Part shown: positions 1 to 9,790 of the stretch, in pieces | Layout: every line of letters begins with the position of its first letter | Position numbering within the stretch: the first letter of the stretch is position 1 | Translations under genes and position numbers: made by a program | Assembly: GCA_032906765.1 (NCBI GenBank) | Contig: JAJTZB010000007.1 | Location: 18,079 to 82,078 of the forward strand | From: Nitrososphaerales archaeon | GTDB taxonomy: Archaea; Thermoproteota; Nitrososphaeria; Nitrososphaerales; Gagatemarchaeaceae | Length of the DNA stretch: 64,000 nt | Direction: 5' to 3' | The notes under the pieces: model-generated | What the model was told of the DNA's origin: nothing | Seen by the model: only the letters and a program-made list of their open reading frames with translations | The model's database searches: none

Positions 1-1382
1 AGGGCGAACCAGGTGTTGTAGATGTGCGCTGTCCTGACCAGGAGGAAGAGGGGAATCACGAAGACGACGCTCGGCAGGCTGTTGACAATTATGTTCCAGG
101 CGACAATCCAAGTCCCTCCGGTCTTGAAGCGCGATATGCTGTACGCTGTCGGAATGGCGAAGAGCAGGGTTATGATGACGACGCTGGCTGTCACCACAAT
201 GCTCGTCGTGATGTACCCTGACATCTCGTTCAGCGCGGCGGCCCAGCTTGAGAGGTCGATTGCGGACGGGAAGAAGATTGCACCTCCGCCCATGGGGAAG
301 ATCTCGTCGAACGTCTTGACGCTGGTAATCAGGAGCCAGTACACAGGGAAGAGAGCCAGAATCGCCATGAGGGAAAGGGCAGCGTAGGTCAGAGGCCTCC
401 AGAGTCTTGTCGCCCACTTCCTGTCCCGCGGCGCGAAGACCACAGCCGCCCCCCTCGCTTTCCGCCTATGCACGCGGATGCGTGCCAGTCTCCTGTTCAC
501 CGCTGTGCCGAGCCTAGCCATCAGGCCGGGCTTCTCTTCTCCTGACCCTGGCTTCGCGAGACCCAGCCTTTCGTCGATTCTCATCACGCGGAGAAGGACG
601 AAAGTCGGCACCAGCGCAATGAGCATGACCAGTGCGCTGAGCGCAGAGCCGTAGTCCTGGAAACTGGAGTAGAACGCGAGGTTGTACAGGTAGTAGGGGA
701 GCGTCTGAACGTACGCGAACGGCCCGTTGATGGCAAACATGTACACTAGGTCGAAGCTCCTGAAGCTCGTCATCAAGGCGAGCAAGGCGGCGACCACGAG
801 GGTCGGCTTTATCGTCGGGAGCACAACCCTGCGGACAAGCGAGAGACCTCCTAGGCCGTCGATCGACGCTGCCTCGTAGATCTGCTTCGGGATCCCTCTG
901 AGCCCAGCGTAGATCACGATGAAGACAATCGGAGTCTCCTCCCATGAAGAGGCGAGTATCGCGCTGACCATTATCGTGCTCTGCTGCCCGACCCAGAACG
1001 GGCCCTGAATCCCGAAGAGCGATAGGAAGTAGTTCAGCGGACCGAACTGCGGGTCGAAGATCAGAAGCCAGATGACCCCCACAGCGACCGGGGAAATCAG
1101 CACAGGGATAGTGAATGCGAGTGTGAAGAAGCCGGCTCCCTTCTTCACTCTGTCAACCATCAGGGCGAGCCCTAGCCCTACTGTGAACTCTATCACCACA
1201 GCCCCGACAGTGAACACGCCCGTGTTGACGAGCGTCATGTCCATCTGCGGAAGGGAGAAGAGTGTGAACACCGCTCCAGACGATACGCCGATGTAGATGT
1301 TCGCGAGAATCGGGTAGACCGTGAACATCAGCAGGTACGCGACGACAGGGAGCACGAGGAGCCATTTCGTGTAACCACCCAT
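1..1382 (-). CDS. ABC sugar permease, two MalF/MalG-type domains fused in one chain (3' end outside window)
   Basis: Inner-membrane part of a carbohydrate importer. The frame is open from ATG 1382 to the left edge (about 460 codons), with no stop in any triplet. The first half is a MalF/UgpA-type permease with its EAA loop (IYEAASIDGLGG, near residues 170-181). A basic linker follows, and a second MalG-type permease domain starts near residue 325 (WRPLTYAALSLMAILALFPVYWLL). Its EAA loop would lie beyond the edge. These are normally two separate proteins. A TTG at 1400 is an alternative start. The binding-protein gene is 71 bp upstream, same strand; the ATPase gene is divergent. Confidence 0.85.
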   Translation of the reverse strand, partial: MGGYTKWLLVLPVVAYLLMFTVYPILANIYIGVSSGAVFTLFSLPQMDMTLVNTGVFTVGAVVIEFTVGLGLALMVDRVKKGAGFFTLAFTIPVLISPVAVGVIWLLIFDPQFGPLNYFLSLFGIQGPFWVGQQSTIMVSAILASSWEETPIVFIVIYAGLRGIPKQIYEAASIDGLGGLSLVRRVVLPTIKPTLVVAALLALMTSFRSFDLVYMFAINGPFAYVQTLPYYLYNLAFYSSFQDYGSALSALVMLIALVPTFVLLRVMRIDERLGLAKPGSGEEKPGLMARLGTAVNRRLARIRVHRRKARGAAVVFAPRDRKWATRLWRPLTYAALSLMAILALFPVYWLLITSVKTFDEIFPMGGGAIFFPSAIDLSSWAAALNEMSGYITTSIVVTASVVIITLLFAIPTAYSISRFKTGGTWIVAWNIIVNSLPSVVFVIPLFLLVRTAHIYNTWFA

Positions 1383-1429
1383 GGCCTTCGAAGCTCGCAA
1401 GTTCAGCCCTTCTCTAGCTTGGACAGTCT

Positions 1430-1436
1430 AAAAAAA
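1430..1436 (-). terminator. T-run between binding-protein and permease genes
   Basis: Seven A on the + strand read as T7 on the transcribed strand, 17 nt after the stop of the binding-protein gene. T-runs act as intrinsic terminators in archaea. A partial stop here would give more binding protein than permease, which is common for ABC importers. The function is inferred. Confidence 0.4.
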
Positions 1437-1453
1437 GGCGGGACCGCGCGTTC

Positions 1454-2860
1454 CTAACCATGCTTCACTATCGGTATCCACTGGTTAGCTGCTATTTGAA
1501 GCGCGGTCGAAATCTGCTGGGGTGTTGCCGCGTTTGGCGGGAGGACTGATGCGAGAGCGTTGTCGATGATCGGTATGAGAGCCCACGTCGAACTGATTAT
1601 GTGGGGCTCTGCGCCTCCTGCTTGGACCATCGAGAGGGCAGACTGGAAGAACTTGGCTAGGTTCGGATGTTCACTGATCAGGTACTTGTAGCCTGAGAAT
1701 GTCCCTGGCAGTGCGTGCTGGAGGTCGTACATCTTGACCTGCTCGGCCGGGGTCAGTGCGAATTGGAGGAACTTGAAGGCGAGCGTCGGGTTCTGCGAGT
1801 AGGCGTTGACCGCTGCGCCCGATCCTCCCTCCTGCGTGTGACCTCCCGGCAGAGCAGTGAAGGCGACGTCTCCGTTGAGCGTCTTGTTGACGGACGAGAA
1901 CTGCGCCAGCCACGCGATGGCCATGGTGAAGTTCTTGCCCTGGAAGCCCTTCGTGTAGTACGAGACAAAGTTGTTGTAGTTGAATCCGCCATAGCTATTG
2001 ACGAGCGAAGGCTGTGCGTTGAGCATCCTGGCCAGCGTCTCAGTTGCCTGGACGCCTGCCGTGCTGTTGAACGACGGAAGGAGTTTGTTCGTGAAGAGTA
2101 TCCCGTACCCCGGCTTGGCTGGCCCCATGCTTGATTGCTGGTAGTAGTACGAGTAGACGTCGAGGTACGTGTTCCACAGCTCGTGCGCTGTGGCTGTCTC
2201 TACGAAAGCGCCGTAGGTGCCAGTGTTGTTGTACAGGTAGCCTTCATCGAAGATGAAGTTCTCCCAGGTGTTCAGCGGCTTCAGGCTGCTCTGGTACTGG
2301 TTCCAGATGCTCGGCCTGTAGTAGATGAACATCGTGTCGCTCATCATCGCGAGGGCCTTCGCTCGGACAGTCCCGTTCCCGAGGGCCACGTCGCCATTCG
2401 AGGACTGCATCGCTGGGATTATGTCCGACTTGTTGAGGTTGTACTGGGATATGTAGGGGTTGAGGTTCAGCGCGAACTGAGCAAGAGTGCCGATCATGCT
2501 TGGTGTCCCTGTGACTATGTCGACCGACGAGTCGTGGGCCTGGAGGAGCGTCTGCTCTTGGGCGAGGATGCCGCTAAATGGCGCCGTCAGGACCCTGACA
2601 GTCACACCGGGGTTCTGGGCCTCGAAGTCCTTCCCCACTGCCGTGTAGAAGGAATCGCTGAAGCCAGAGATTGACATGATGGTTAGCGTGTTGCCTGCCG
2701 AGGCAGTCGTGGTAGTTGAGGTGGTCGTAGGCGAAGTCGAAGTGCTGGAGGTCGGGCCTGGAACCGAAGAATAGAAGTAGACTGCGACTCCAGCGAGGAC
2801 GAGAATTACGATGACAACACCCGCAACAGCTGCTGTGCTTACGCCGTTGCGGAGCTTCAT
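1454..2860 (-). CDS. Membrane-anchored ABC solute-binding protein (family 1)
   Basis: Extracellular substrate-capture lipoprotein-like or anchored protein of a sugar importer, 468 aa. There is one N-terminal transmembrane segment (about residues 11-31), a Ser/Thr-rich linker (about 38-56) typical of archaeal surface proteins, then a family 1 binding fold starting NTLTIMSISGFSDSFYTAVGKDF. The substrate cannot be told from sequence. It is the first gene of an operon with the fused permease. A TATA-like CTTAAAAAGC lies about 33 nt upstream of the ATG. Confidence 0.88.
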   Translation of the reverse strand: MKLRNGVSTAAVAGVVIVILVLAGVAVYFYSSVPGPTSSTSTSPTTTSTTTTASAGNTLTIMSISGFSDSFYTAVGKDFEAQNPGVTVRVLTAPFSGILAQEQTLLQAHDSSVDIVTGTPSMIGTLAQFALNLNPYISQYNLNKSDIIPAMQSSNGDVALGNGTVRAKALAMMSDTMFIYYRPSIWNQYQSSLKPLNTWENFIFDEGYLYNNTGTYGAFVETATAHELWNTYLDVYSYYYQQSSMGPAKPGYGILFTNKLLPSFNSTAGVQATETLARMLNAQPSLVNSYGGFNYNNFVSYYTKGFQGKNFTMAIAWLAQFSSVNKTLNGDVAFTALPGGHTQEGGSGAAVNAYSQNPTLAFKFLQFALTPAEQVKMYDLQHALPGTFSGYKYLISEHPNLAKFFQSALSMVQAGGAEPHIISSTWALIPIIDNALASVLPPNAATPQQISTALQIAANQWIPIVKHG

Positions 2861-2887
2861 TCTTTTTCGAATATCGGAAGCTTCTAT

Positions 2888-2947
2888 GCTTTTTTAAGTG
2901 TATCTGGCCCGGTTCAACACGTCGACAGACTTCCCATACGATTAAAG
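2888..2947. promoter_or_regulatory. Divergent promoters of the ABC importer
   Basis: The 116-bp gap between the binding-protein gene and the ATPase gene holds two TATA-like boxes: CTTAAAAAGC on the minus strand (2888-2898) and GATTAAAG on the plus strand (2940-2947). Each lies about 33 nt before its start codon, so short leaders are expected. Confidence 0.55.
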
Positions 2948-2976
2948 GGGCGGGACAGGGCGGCTCTGCTGGACCC

Positions 2977-4047
2977 ATGGCGGAGCTCAAGGTAGAGAAC
3001 GTCACAAAACAGTTCGGCCATCACAAGGCTGTGGACGCCGTGGACTTCGAAGTGGGCGACGGAGAATTCGTCGTGCTGCTCGGCCCGTCCGGCTCCGGGA
3101 AAACGACCATACTGCGCATGATAGCCGGCCTTGAGACTCCCGACAGCGGGAGCATCTACATCGACGGCGAGGTCGTGAACGGCCTGTCTCCACGCGAGCG
3201 AGACATAGCGATGGTCTTTCAGAACTACGCGCTTTATCCTCACATGAAGATCTACGATAACATTGCTCTTCCGCTGAGGGTGAGGAAGCTGGACGATGTA
3301 GAGATTGGCAAGAGGGTCAGGGCCACGGCAGAGCTGCTGCAGATTTCTGGTCTCCTCGAGAAGAAACCGTCGCAGATAAGCGGGGGAGAGCAGCAGAGGG
3401 TGGCAGTCGCGAGGGCAGTCGTGAGGAACCCAAAGGTCTTCCTCTTCGACGAGCCGCTCTCCAACCTGGACGCGAAGCTGCGCGTCCTAGCGAGGGGGTT
3501 CCTCAAGAGACTCCAGAAGGAGCTGAAGGTGACGACCGTGTACGTGACCCACGACCAGGCGGAGGCCATGACCATGGCGGACAGGATTGCAGTCGTGGAC
3601 AACGGCAGGTTGATTCAGATGGCCCACCCCATGGAGATCTACCAACAGCCCAGCGACCTGTTCGTCGCAGGCTTCATCGGCTCGCCACCCATGAACCTAA
3701 TCGACGGCGAAATTACGAGGGCCGGCACGGCTGCATGCTTCGTGTCGGGGCCGATAAGGCAGAAGGTAGAGTTCGCTGCCCAGGGTGCAGAGGTGGTCGT
3801 CCTGGGTGTCAGGCCCGAGGACGTCACCGTGAGCGACGGGCCGAGGCCCGGCACGTTCAAGGTCAGAGTCTATGTGGCGGAGCCGATGGGAAGCGTCCAG
3901 TACGTCACCGTTGACGCGGACGGAATCAGGTTGCTGGCCCAGGTCGAGCCGTCTTACGATGCGACGATAAACAAGGAAGTGTACTGCGGCTTCAGGGAAG
4001 GGAACACCTACTTTTTCGACAGGCAGACTGGGAGAAGGTTAGCCTAG
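2977..4047 (+). CDS. ABC transporter ATPase, MalK/UgpC type
   Basis: Cytoplasmic ATPase of the importer, 356 aa. Walker A GPSGSGKTT (36-44), Q-loop region MVFQNYALYP, signature ISGGEQQR, Walker B VFLFDEP with the D-loop SNLDAKLR, and the H-loop VTHDQAEAM are all present. The C-terminal third is the TOBE/MalK regulatory domain usual for carbohydrate ATPases. It is divergent from the binding protein and permease genes and most likely serves them. Confidence 0.92.
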   Translation: MAELKVENVTKQFGHHKAVDAVDFEVGDGEFVVLLGPSGSGKTTILRMIAGLETPDSGSIYIDGEVVNGLSPRERDIAMVFQNYALYPHMKIYDNIALPLRVRKLDDVEIGKRVRATAELLQISGLLEKKPSQISGGEQQRVAVARAVVRNPKVFLFDEPLSNLDAKLRVLARGFLKRLQKELKVTTVYVTHDQAEAMTMADRIAVVDNGRLIQMAHPMEIYQQPSDLFVAGFIGSPPMNLIDGEITRAGTAACFVSGPIRQKVEFAAQGAEVVVLGVRPEDVTVSDGPRPGTFKVRVYVAEPMGSVQYVTVDADGIRLLAQVEPSYDATINKEVYCGFREGNTYFFDRQTGRRLA

Positions 4048-4219
4048 TCTAACTGCGCTCTGAGCAGGCTGCAGCGCTTTTCTGGCGGGTGGGACGTTTG
4101 AAGTTGATACAGGACAAGACGGGTCATGCTCCCATGGATGCACCAGTGCGGCGCGGAGGTCTAGAGCACCGCTGCTACTATTCGCCTGCCAGCCTCGTCA
4201 GGCCCGAGACGGGACGTGT

Positions 4220-4642
4220 CTATCCTGACGGCTCTGCCTGGAACCTCCTGTGTATGCTCCTCAGCTTGTCTGGCGGAATGGCTGCCCGCCTGGACGAGTT
4301 CCTCCTGAGGGCAGCCTCGAGGCCGCAAGCGATGTAGACCACATCGATTCCTGTGACATACTTCCGCAGCGCAGTTTTGGCCCTCGTCCTGTACTCCTCT
4401 CGCATGAATGTCCCGTCCAGGAGGACCGTGTAGCCATTACGAAGCGCCTCCCTAGCCACCGCGATGCACCCCTCATAGACGAACCTCGACTCCTCGCCCC
4501 CGAAGTCCGGGTGAGCGATCATCTCCCTCACAGCGTCTGTCTGAACGTGAATTGCTTTCGGGAGCGTCCCTGCAACTATCTTGGCCACAGTGGTCTTGCC
4601 GCTCCCTGGGATGCCGCAGAAGATCAGCAGTCTTCCTCGCAA
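4220..4642 (-). CDS. Small P-loop kinase-like ATPase (AAA_33 / zeta-toxin-like fold)
   Basis: 140 aa with a Walker A GIPGSGKTT near residues 10-18, the VQTDAVREM segment and LLDGTFMREEYR, the pattern of small P-loop kinases such as the AAA_33 family. The substrate is unknown. The start is TTG 4642: an AATTAAG box at 4668-4674 lies about 28 nt upstream, consistent with a leaderless message. It stands alone, divergent from guaB. Confidence 0.7.
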   Translation of the reverse strand: MRGRLLIFCGIPGSGKTTVAKIVAGTLPKAIHVQTDAVREMIAHPDFGGEESRFVYEGCIAVAREALRNGYTVLLDGTFMREEYRTRAKTALRKYVTGIDVVYIACGLEAALRRNSSRRAAIPPDKLRSIHRRFQAEPSG

Positions 4643-4667
4643 GCGCTCCCAGGGAGGTGCGACGCGT

Positions 4668-4708
4668 AATTAAGACCAGCAGCATGACGAGTCCAAAACC
4701 CTATAAAT
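4668..4708. promoter_or_regulatory. Divergent TATA boxes, kinase gene and guaB
   Basis: AATTAAG (4668-4674) serves the minus-strand kinase gene and CTATAAAT (4701-4708) serves guaB. The latter is centred 26-27 nt before the GTG at 4731, the archaeal TATA-to-start-site distance, so guaB is probably leaderless. Confidence 0.6.
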
Positions 4709-4730
4709 CGATGGAATAACCCGAAGTCAA

Positions 4731-6206
4731 GTGAAGGGTCCCGATAACGGACTGAAGGTCGGCCTCACTTTCGACGACGTCCTGCTCGTCCCCAAGTTCT
4801 CCGACGTCATGTCGCGCAAGGACGTTGAAACACGTTCACGCTTCTCCAGAGGGATAGAGCTCAGCATCCCGATAGTCAGCGCCAACATGGACACTGTAAC
4901 TGAGTCTTCGATGGCCATTGCGATCGCAAGCGAGGGAGGGATAGGCGTGATCCACAGGTTCCTGCCCGTGGAGGAGCAGGTCGCCGAGGTCGTCAAGGTG
5001 AAGCGCTCGGAAGGAGTCGTCATCGAGGACCCGATCACTCTCGGCCCGAAGAGGACTGCGAGCGAAGCTCTCGGCTTGCTGCGAGCGCACAACATCGGGG
5101 GCATAATGATAGTCGATGAAGAGCGCAGAGTCCTCGGGTTGGTCACGACCCGGGACCTCTCGCTCGAGGAAGACCTCGGGCGGAAACTGAGCGAGGTCAT
5201 GACGCCGATGAAGGACTTGGTCACGGCGCCGAAGGGCGTGTCTCTGGAGAAGGCGAAGAAGTTGCTCAGGAAAAACAAGGTGGAGAAGCTGCCCCTTCTT
5301 GACAGAGGTGGCAGAATCGCTGGTCTCATCACCTCCAAGGACATAATGAAGCGAAAGCAGTTCCCATCGGCAACGAAGGACGCGAAGGGGCGCCTACGCG
5401 TTGCAGCGGCTGTGGGTGTAAAGGGGGATTACATAGAGCGTGCAGGCCGCCTCCTGGACGCAGGCGCGGACGCTCTTGTTGTCGACGTGGCCCATGGTCA
5501 TTCTCTCAGGGCGATCGAGACAGTGAAGCGGATGAAGAAGGAGTTCGGCAGCGTCGAGGTCGTCGCAGGCAACGTGGCGACCGCGCGCGGTACACTGGAC
5601 CTCATAAGGGCCGGCGCCGACGCTGTGAAGGTCGGGGTGGGCTCTGGCAGCATCTGCGTCACTAGGGTCGTCACGGGATTCGGCGTCCCGCAGCTGACCG
5701 CGATCATTGACAGCGCCAGAGCTGCCAGCGACAGTGGCGTCCCCGTAATCGGCGACGGGGGCGTGAGAAACCCGGGGGACGTGACAAAGGCGCTGGCAGC
5801 TGGTGCCTCAACCGTCATGATTGGGAGCTTGTTCGCGGGCACAGAAGAGAGCCCGGGCCCCACGATACTGAGGGAGGGCGCACGCTACAAGCTCACGAGA
5901 GGCATGGCTTCGCTGACCGCGTCGATTGACCGTCGGGTCAGGGAGGGTGCTCGCCAGCAGCCGAGAGAGGAGGAGCTTGTCGAGGAAGTGGTTCAGGAGA
6001 GCGTGCCCGAAGGGGTCGAGGGCTTCATCCCGTATAAGGGGAAAGTGGCCGACGTCGTCAGGCAGCTCGTCGGAGGCCTCAGGTCTGGGATGAGCTACTG
6101 CGGCGCAAAGACCGTCGTCGAGTTGCAGAGGAAAGCAGAGTTCATGAGGATTACCTCCGCGGGCTACAAGGAGAGCCTCCCCCACGACATCGAAAGGGTC
6201 GTCTGA
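4731..6206 (+). CDS. guaB: Inosine-5'-monophosphate dehydrogenase
   Basis: Oxidises IMP to XMP, the committed step to GMP. 491 aa, the usual length. N-terminal [10 protein letters not shown], a pair of CBS domains (about residues 95-210), and the catalytic loop GSGSICVTR with the nucleophilic Cys. The phosphate-binding [19 protein letters not shown] segment and the late MSYCGA motif are also present. The GTG start is fixed by the TATA box 26 nt upstream. purA and purB follow directly, so AMP and GMP branch enzymes share one transcription unit. Confidence 0.97.
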   Translation: MKGPDNGLKVGLTFDDVLLVPKFSDVMSRKDVETRSRFSRGIELSIPIVSANMDTVTESSMAIAIASEGGIGVIHRFLPVEEQVAEVVKVKRSEGVVIEDPITLGPKRTASEALGLLRAHNIGGIMIVDEERRVLGLVTTRDLSLEEDLGRKLSEVMTPMKDLVTAPKGVSLEKAKKLLRKNKVEKLPLLDRGGRIAGLITSKDIMKRKQFPSATKDAKGRLRVAAAVGVKGDYIERAGRLLDAGADALVVDVAHGHSLRAIETVKRMKKEFGSVEVVAGNVATARGTLDLIRAGADAVKVGVGSGSICVTRVVTGFGVPQLTAIIDSARAASDSGVPVIGDGGVRNPGDVTKALAAGASTVMIGSLFAGTEESPGPTILREGARYKLTRGMASLTASIDRRVREGARQQPREEELVEEVVQESVPEGVEGFIPYKGKVADVVRQLVGGLRSGMSYCGAKTVVELQRKAEFMRITSAGYKESLPHDIERVV

Positions 6207-6207
6207 A

Positions 6208-7425
6208 GTGGGGAACCTCTCCGTCGTCGGTCTCCAGTGGGGCGACGAAGGCAAGGGAAAGCTGGTGGACTACCTCGCTGACAGGTTCGAGGCTGTGGCC
6301 CGCTACAACGGCGGCAGCAACGCCGGGCACACGGTCGTGATAGGGCGGAAGAAGCACACGTTCCACCTCATCCCATCTGGCGCGTTCAAGGCGAAGTCGC
6401 TTCTCATCGGGGCCGGCGTCGTCCTCGATCCAATCGTTCTGTCGGAGGAGCTGCGGTTGCTCAATAAGGAGGGAGCGAAGTCAAGGCCTGTTGTCGACGG
6501 CAGGTGCACCCTCGTGTCTCCGATGGAGAGAGAGTCTGACCGCCTGCTGGAAGAGATGCGAGGCTCGACCTCAATCGGGACGACGGGTCGCGGGATCGGG
6601 CCTGCGTACGCGATGAGGGCCTTTCGCCTTGCGCCAAGGGTTTCGGATGTTCTTTCTGGCTTCGACTTCGGTCCGATGAAAAGGTTCTACGCCGCCCTTG
6701 GAATCGACGGCAGCAAGCTCGAGTCGTGGGCGAAGGAGGCGAGGCGTCTGCTTCGGGGGCTCGTCGGCGACGTCAGCACAAGAATCGAAGAGATTAACTC
6801 TGGAGGCGGCTCAGTTCTTTACGAGTCCTCGCAGGGTACCCTCTTGGACATCCTCCACGGGAGCTACCCTTTCGTTACGAGCACCCACACCGTCGTAAGC
6901 TACATTCCGGCCAGCCTCGGCATCCCGCCATCAATGGCCGGCGAACCCCTCGGTGTGATGAAGTGTTACACGACCAGGGTCGGCGCCGGCCCGTTTCCCA
7001 CCGAGGTCTCCGGAAAGCTCGGCGAATCCATAAGGAGGGTGGGCAACGAGTACGGGGCCACGACCGGGAGGCCGCGAAGGGTCGGCTGGCTGGACCTCGT
7101 GGCACTGAGGTACGCCATCAGGCTGAACGGCGTGAAGAAGGTGGCTCTCTCGAAGATTGACGTTCTGGCGAGGATCAAGGAGTTCAAGGCCTGCGTAGCC
7201 TACAGGCGCTTGGGCTCGGAGAGCGCTGACTTCCAGAAGTCGCTCGGCCACCTCGCCGAGGTGGAACCGGTCCTCGCGTCTCCCTTCTCCATCCGGGGCG
7301 CAGCGTTCGGCCGAACGCTCCCCAGCGGTGCTAGGAAGCTAGTCGATTATGTCGAAGCCGAACTCGGTGTCGATGTCAAGCTCGTCTCCTTCGGCGAGGA
7401 GAGGTCGAGGACCATTGAACTATGA
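6208..7425 (+). CDS. purA: Adenylosuccinate synthetase
   Basis: GTP-dependent condensation of IMP and aspartate to adenylosuccinate. 405 aa. The N-terminal WGDEGKGK P-loop, NAGHTV, and the GTTGRGIGPAYA and EVSG-type segments are visible. GTG start 6208, one base after the guaB stop. The 3' end overlaps purB by 11 bp, which suggests translational coupling. Confidence 0.96.
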   Translation: MGNLSVVGLQWGDEGKGKLVDYLADRFEAVARYNGGSNAGHTVVIGRKKHTFHLIPSGAFKAKSLLIGAGVVLDPIVLSEELRLLNKEGAKSRPVVDGRCTLVSPMERESDRLLEEMRGSTSIGTTGRGIGPAYAMRAFRLAPRVSDVLSGFDFGPMKRFYAALGIDGSKLESWAKEARRLLRGLVGDVSTRIEEINSGGGSVLYESSQGTLLDILHGSYPFVTSTHTVVSYIPASLGIPPSMAGEPLGVMKCYTTRVGAGPFPTEVSGKLGESIRRVGNEYGATTGRPRRVGWLDLVALRYAIRLNGVKKVALSKIDVLARIKEFKACVAYRRLGSESADFQKSLGHLAEVEPVLASPFSIRGAAFGRTLPSGARKLVDYVEAELGVDVKLVSFGEERSRTIEL

Positions 7426-8707
7426 CGCACTGTCGCCAGTAGACGGCAGGTACGCGCGCGAGAGCGCCCCCCTCGCCCGGTATTTCTCTGAGCGGGCGTT
7501 GGTAGGGCAACGAATGCGTGTTGAACTCGAGTATCTCGGATTGCTCGTCGAGCTTGGTATTGCTCCGAAGCGGAAGGTCCCGAGCATCTCTCTCCAGATG
7601 CGCGAGGTGAAGAGACTCGAGGAGGCGCTTGGGCACGACGTCAAGGCCGTGGAGGTCTTCATCCGGAGGTCTCTGAAAGCGAAGGGAGCCGGTTCACTCG
7701 CACCCTTCGTCCACCTCGGACTGACGAGCGAGGACACGAACAGCGTGGCGTACGGCCTCCTGCTGAAGGATGCCCTCAGAGAAGTCATGGTGCCAGAGTA
7801 TTCGAGGCTCGCGAAGCAGCTGGCAGAGCTGTCGAGGCGGGAGGCCCGAACCGTGATGGTCGCTAGGACGCACGGAAGACCCGCTGTCCCAACCACCTTC
7901 GGCAAGGAGGTCGCAGTCTTCGCCGTCAGGCTTGCAGAGAGGGTATCCGCCCTCGGCTCCATGAGACCCATGGCAAAGCTCTCGGGTGCAGTCGGCACGT
8001 ACGCCTCCTTCACATTGATGCGGGACCTCGACTGGCCCAGGGTCCTCGGGGACTTCGTGAAAAGGCTGGGCCTCGACTACGCCCCGTACTCCACCCAGGT
8101 CGTCCCAGGAGAGAGGCTGTCGGACATCCTCCACTACGTGATCAACATCAACCAGCTGATGCACTCCCTCGCAATGGACCTCTGGCTCTACCAGACGCTG
8201 GACTACGTCCACATCTCCAGGGCGGGCAAGGTCAGCAGCTCAACAATGCCCCAGAAGGTGAATCCGGTCGACCTTGAGAACGCCGAGGGTCAGGCTGAGG
8301 TCTCGAACTCTCTGTTGTCTCTCCTCGCGTATCGGCTCCAGACGACGAGGATGCAGCGAGACCTCTCCGACTCTGTGATCAGGCGGATGCTGGGCCAGGC
8401 GTTGGTACATTCGCTCATCGCCTGCAGGAGGCTGGAAGGCTCTGTGTCGGCCCTGGTTGTTGACAGAAAGGCCATGGCAGGCGACCTCGCAAGCCACAGG
8501 GAGGTCCTAGCTGAGGCAGTCCAGGTTGCGATGAGGCTCAAGGGCGACGAGCGCGGCTACGAGAGGGTGAAGTCTGCGCTGGAAAGGGGCAAGTTCGCGT
8601 CCCTGGCTGGGTACCTGAAGGGGACAGACGGCTACCTCGGCCTCGCGCCACGGCTGGCCCTAGACTGTCCGAGAGAGGTCGCCAGGCTACTCCGGACTAG
8701 GACTTGA
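7415..8707 (+). CDS. purB: Adenylosuccinate lyase
   Basis: Fumarase/aspartase-superfamily lyase giving AMP from adenylosuccinate and AICAR from SAICAR. 430 aa from TTG 7415, which gives MNYDALSPVDGRY, the normal N-terminus of this subfamily; the frame is open further upstream inside purA. The signature SSSTMPQKVNPV (catalytic-Ser loop) and LTSEDTNS are present. Its end overlaps the convergent dys gene by 11 bp. Confidence 0.95.
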   Translation: MNYDALSPVDGRYARESAPLARYFSERALVGQRMRVELEYLGLLVELGIAPKRKVPSISLQMREVKRLEEALGHDVKAVEVFIRRSLKAKGAGSLAPFVHLGLTSEDTNSVAYGLLLKDALREVMVPEYSRLAKQLAELSRREARTVMVARTHGRPAVPTTFGKEVAVFAVRLAERVSALGSMRPMAKLSGAVGTYASFTLMRDLDWPRVLGDFVKRLGLDYAPYSTQVVPGERLSDILHYVININQLMHSLAMDLWLYQTLDYVHISRAGKVSSSTMPQKVNPVDLENAEGQAEVSNSLLSLLAYRLQTTRMQRDLSDSVIRRMLGQALVHSLIACRRLEGSVSALVVDRKAMAGDLASHREVLAEAVQVAMRLKGDERGYERVKSALERGKFASLAGYLKGTDGYLGLAPRLALDCPREVARLLRTRT

Positions 8708-9716
8708 AGACCCAGCTTAGGTCCGGCGGGTAGCTGCGCTTGGTCACGGTCTCGTTCATCGCATGGACGACGATCGGGAGCGCGAGGGTTATGTCTGCGT
8801 ACAGCGTGGCCCTCTTCGACTTGGGCGCTATCTTGCCCCAGCTGATGGCCTCCTCGAGCGTGCAGCCGGACAATCCTCCCCACTGAGGGCTGTCAGCCGT
8901 TATCTGGATTGCGTACTCGTGGGGCGTCTCCTCCTCGCCTCCAGTTGAGAGGGACTTTATGATCGTCGAGAGCTGTATCGTATCCTTCGGCACGCCGCCT
9001 CCGAGGTAGACCACCCCCGTCCGCCTCGTCTTCTCGGCTATCTGGGCCAACTCCTCCATGTCCTTCGTCTGGTCCAGCCGGATCAGCTTGCCCTTCTCCC
9101 TGCGAAGGAGGCTGAGGGCCACCCCGTACCCGCTGTCTATGAGGCCCGGGGAGTAGACCGGGACCTTGCTCTCGTATGCGGCAGCGACGATGCTGTCTAT
9201 CCCGCGCTTGGAGAGGTACTCGCCGAAGAGGTAAAGGAACTCCCTCGTGGAGTAGGTCTTCCTCTCGTCCAGCGTCCCTGCGAACTTCTTGATCGTGTCC
9301 TCGAGCCTGCGGTACTGGTACTCGTCGGCGTAGACGTCGTAGAACCTGTCTATCCTGAGTTTCAGGAGCTCCTCGTCGTCCGCGAGCCAGGTTCCCTGGT
9401 AGTAGTGGTACCCCAGTGCCTCGAGTATGTCCTCGGAGATGTTCGCGCCCGTGCTGACTAGGACGTCGATGTACCTCTTCTCTATCAGCCATCTGATTAT
9501 CTTCCACTGGCCTGTCGTGCTCAGCGAGCCAGAGATGCCGAGGAATATCGTGAGGCCCTTCTGGCGCGCCATGTCCGACCAAATGTTCGCGACCTCGCCG
9601 AGCTTCTTGCCTTGGAAGCCTGTCTGAGCCATCTCATTGAGCAGGCCGGAGACGCTCTTTCTTCCGACCTCGATTGTCCTTACGGGTTTGGAGAGGACCT
9701 CTTTCTTGGATACCAC
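8697..9716 (-). CDS. dys: Deoxyhypusine synthase
   Basis: NAD-dependent transfer of the aminobutyl group of spermidine to a lysine of aIF5A. 339 aa. Contains FLGISGSLSTTG, VSTGANISED, and GGGVPKDT with the lysine at the position of the catalytic enzyme-imine lysine. GTG start 9716; CTTAATTG at 9739-9746 is 26 nt upstream, so the message is probably leaderless. Confidence 0.93.
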   Translation of the reverse strand: MVSKKEVLSKPVRTIEVGRKSVSGLLNEMAQTGFQGKKLGEVANIWSDMARQKGLTIFLGISGSLSTTGQWKIIRWLIEKRYIDVLVSTGANISEDILEALGYHYYQGTWLADDEELLKLRIDRFYDVYADEYQYRRLEDTIKKFAGTLDERKTYSTREFLYLFGEYLSKRGIDSIVAAAYESKVPVYSPGLIDSGYGVALSLLRREKGKLIRLDQTKDMEELAQIAEKTRRTGVVYLGGGVPKDTIQLSTIIKSLSTGGEEETPHEYAIQITADSPQWGGLSGCTLEEAISWGKIAPKSKRATLYADITLALPIVVHAMNETVTKRSYPPDLSWVFKS

Positions 9717-9790
9717 GCGTCTCCGTTCCCTCCTTGCACTTAATTGCTTTGCTCATGGCGGCGTCGACATTCGCCGGCCGCGCCGGAATC

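Noticed and set aside
4089..4337. 82-codon plus-strand reading frame after the ABC ATPase
   Set aside because: No family pattern; its second half is antisense to the P-loop kinase gene, which has clear motifs and a TATA box.
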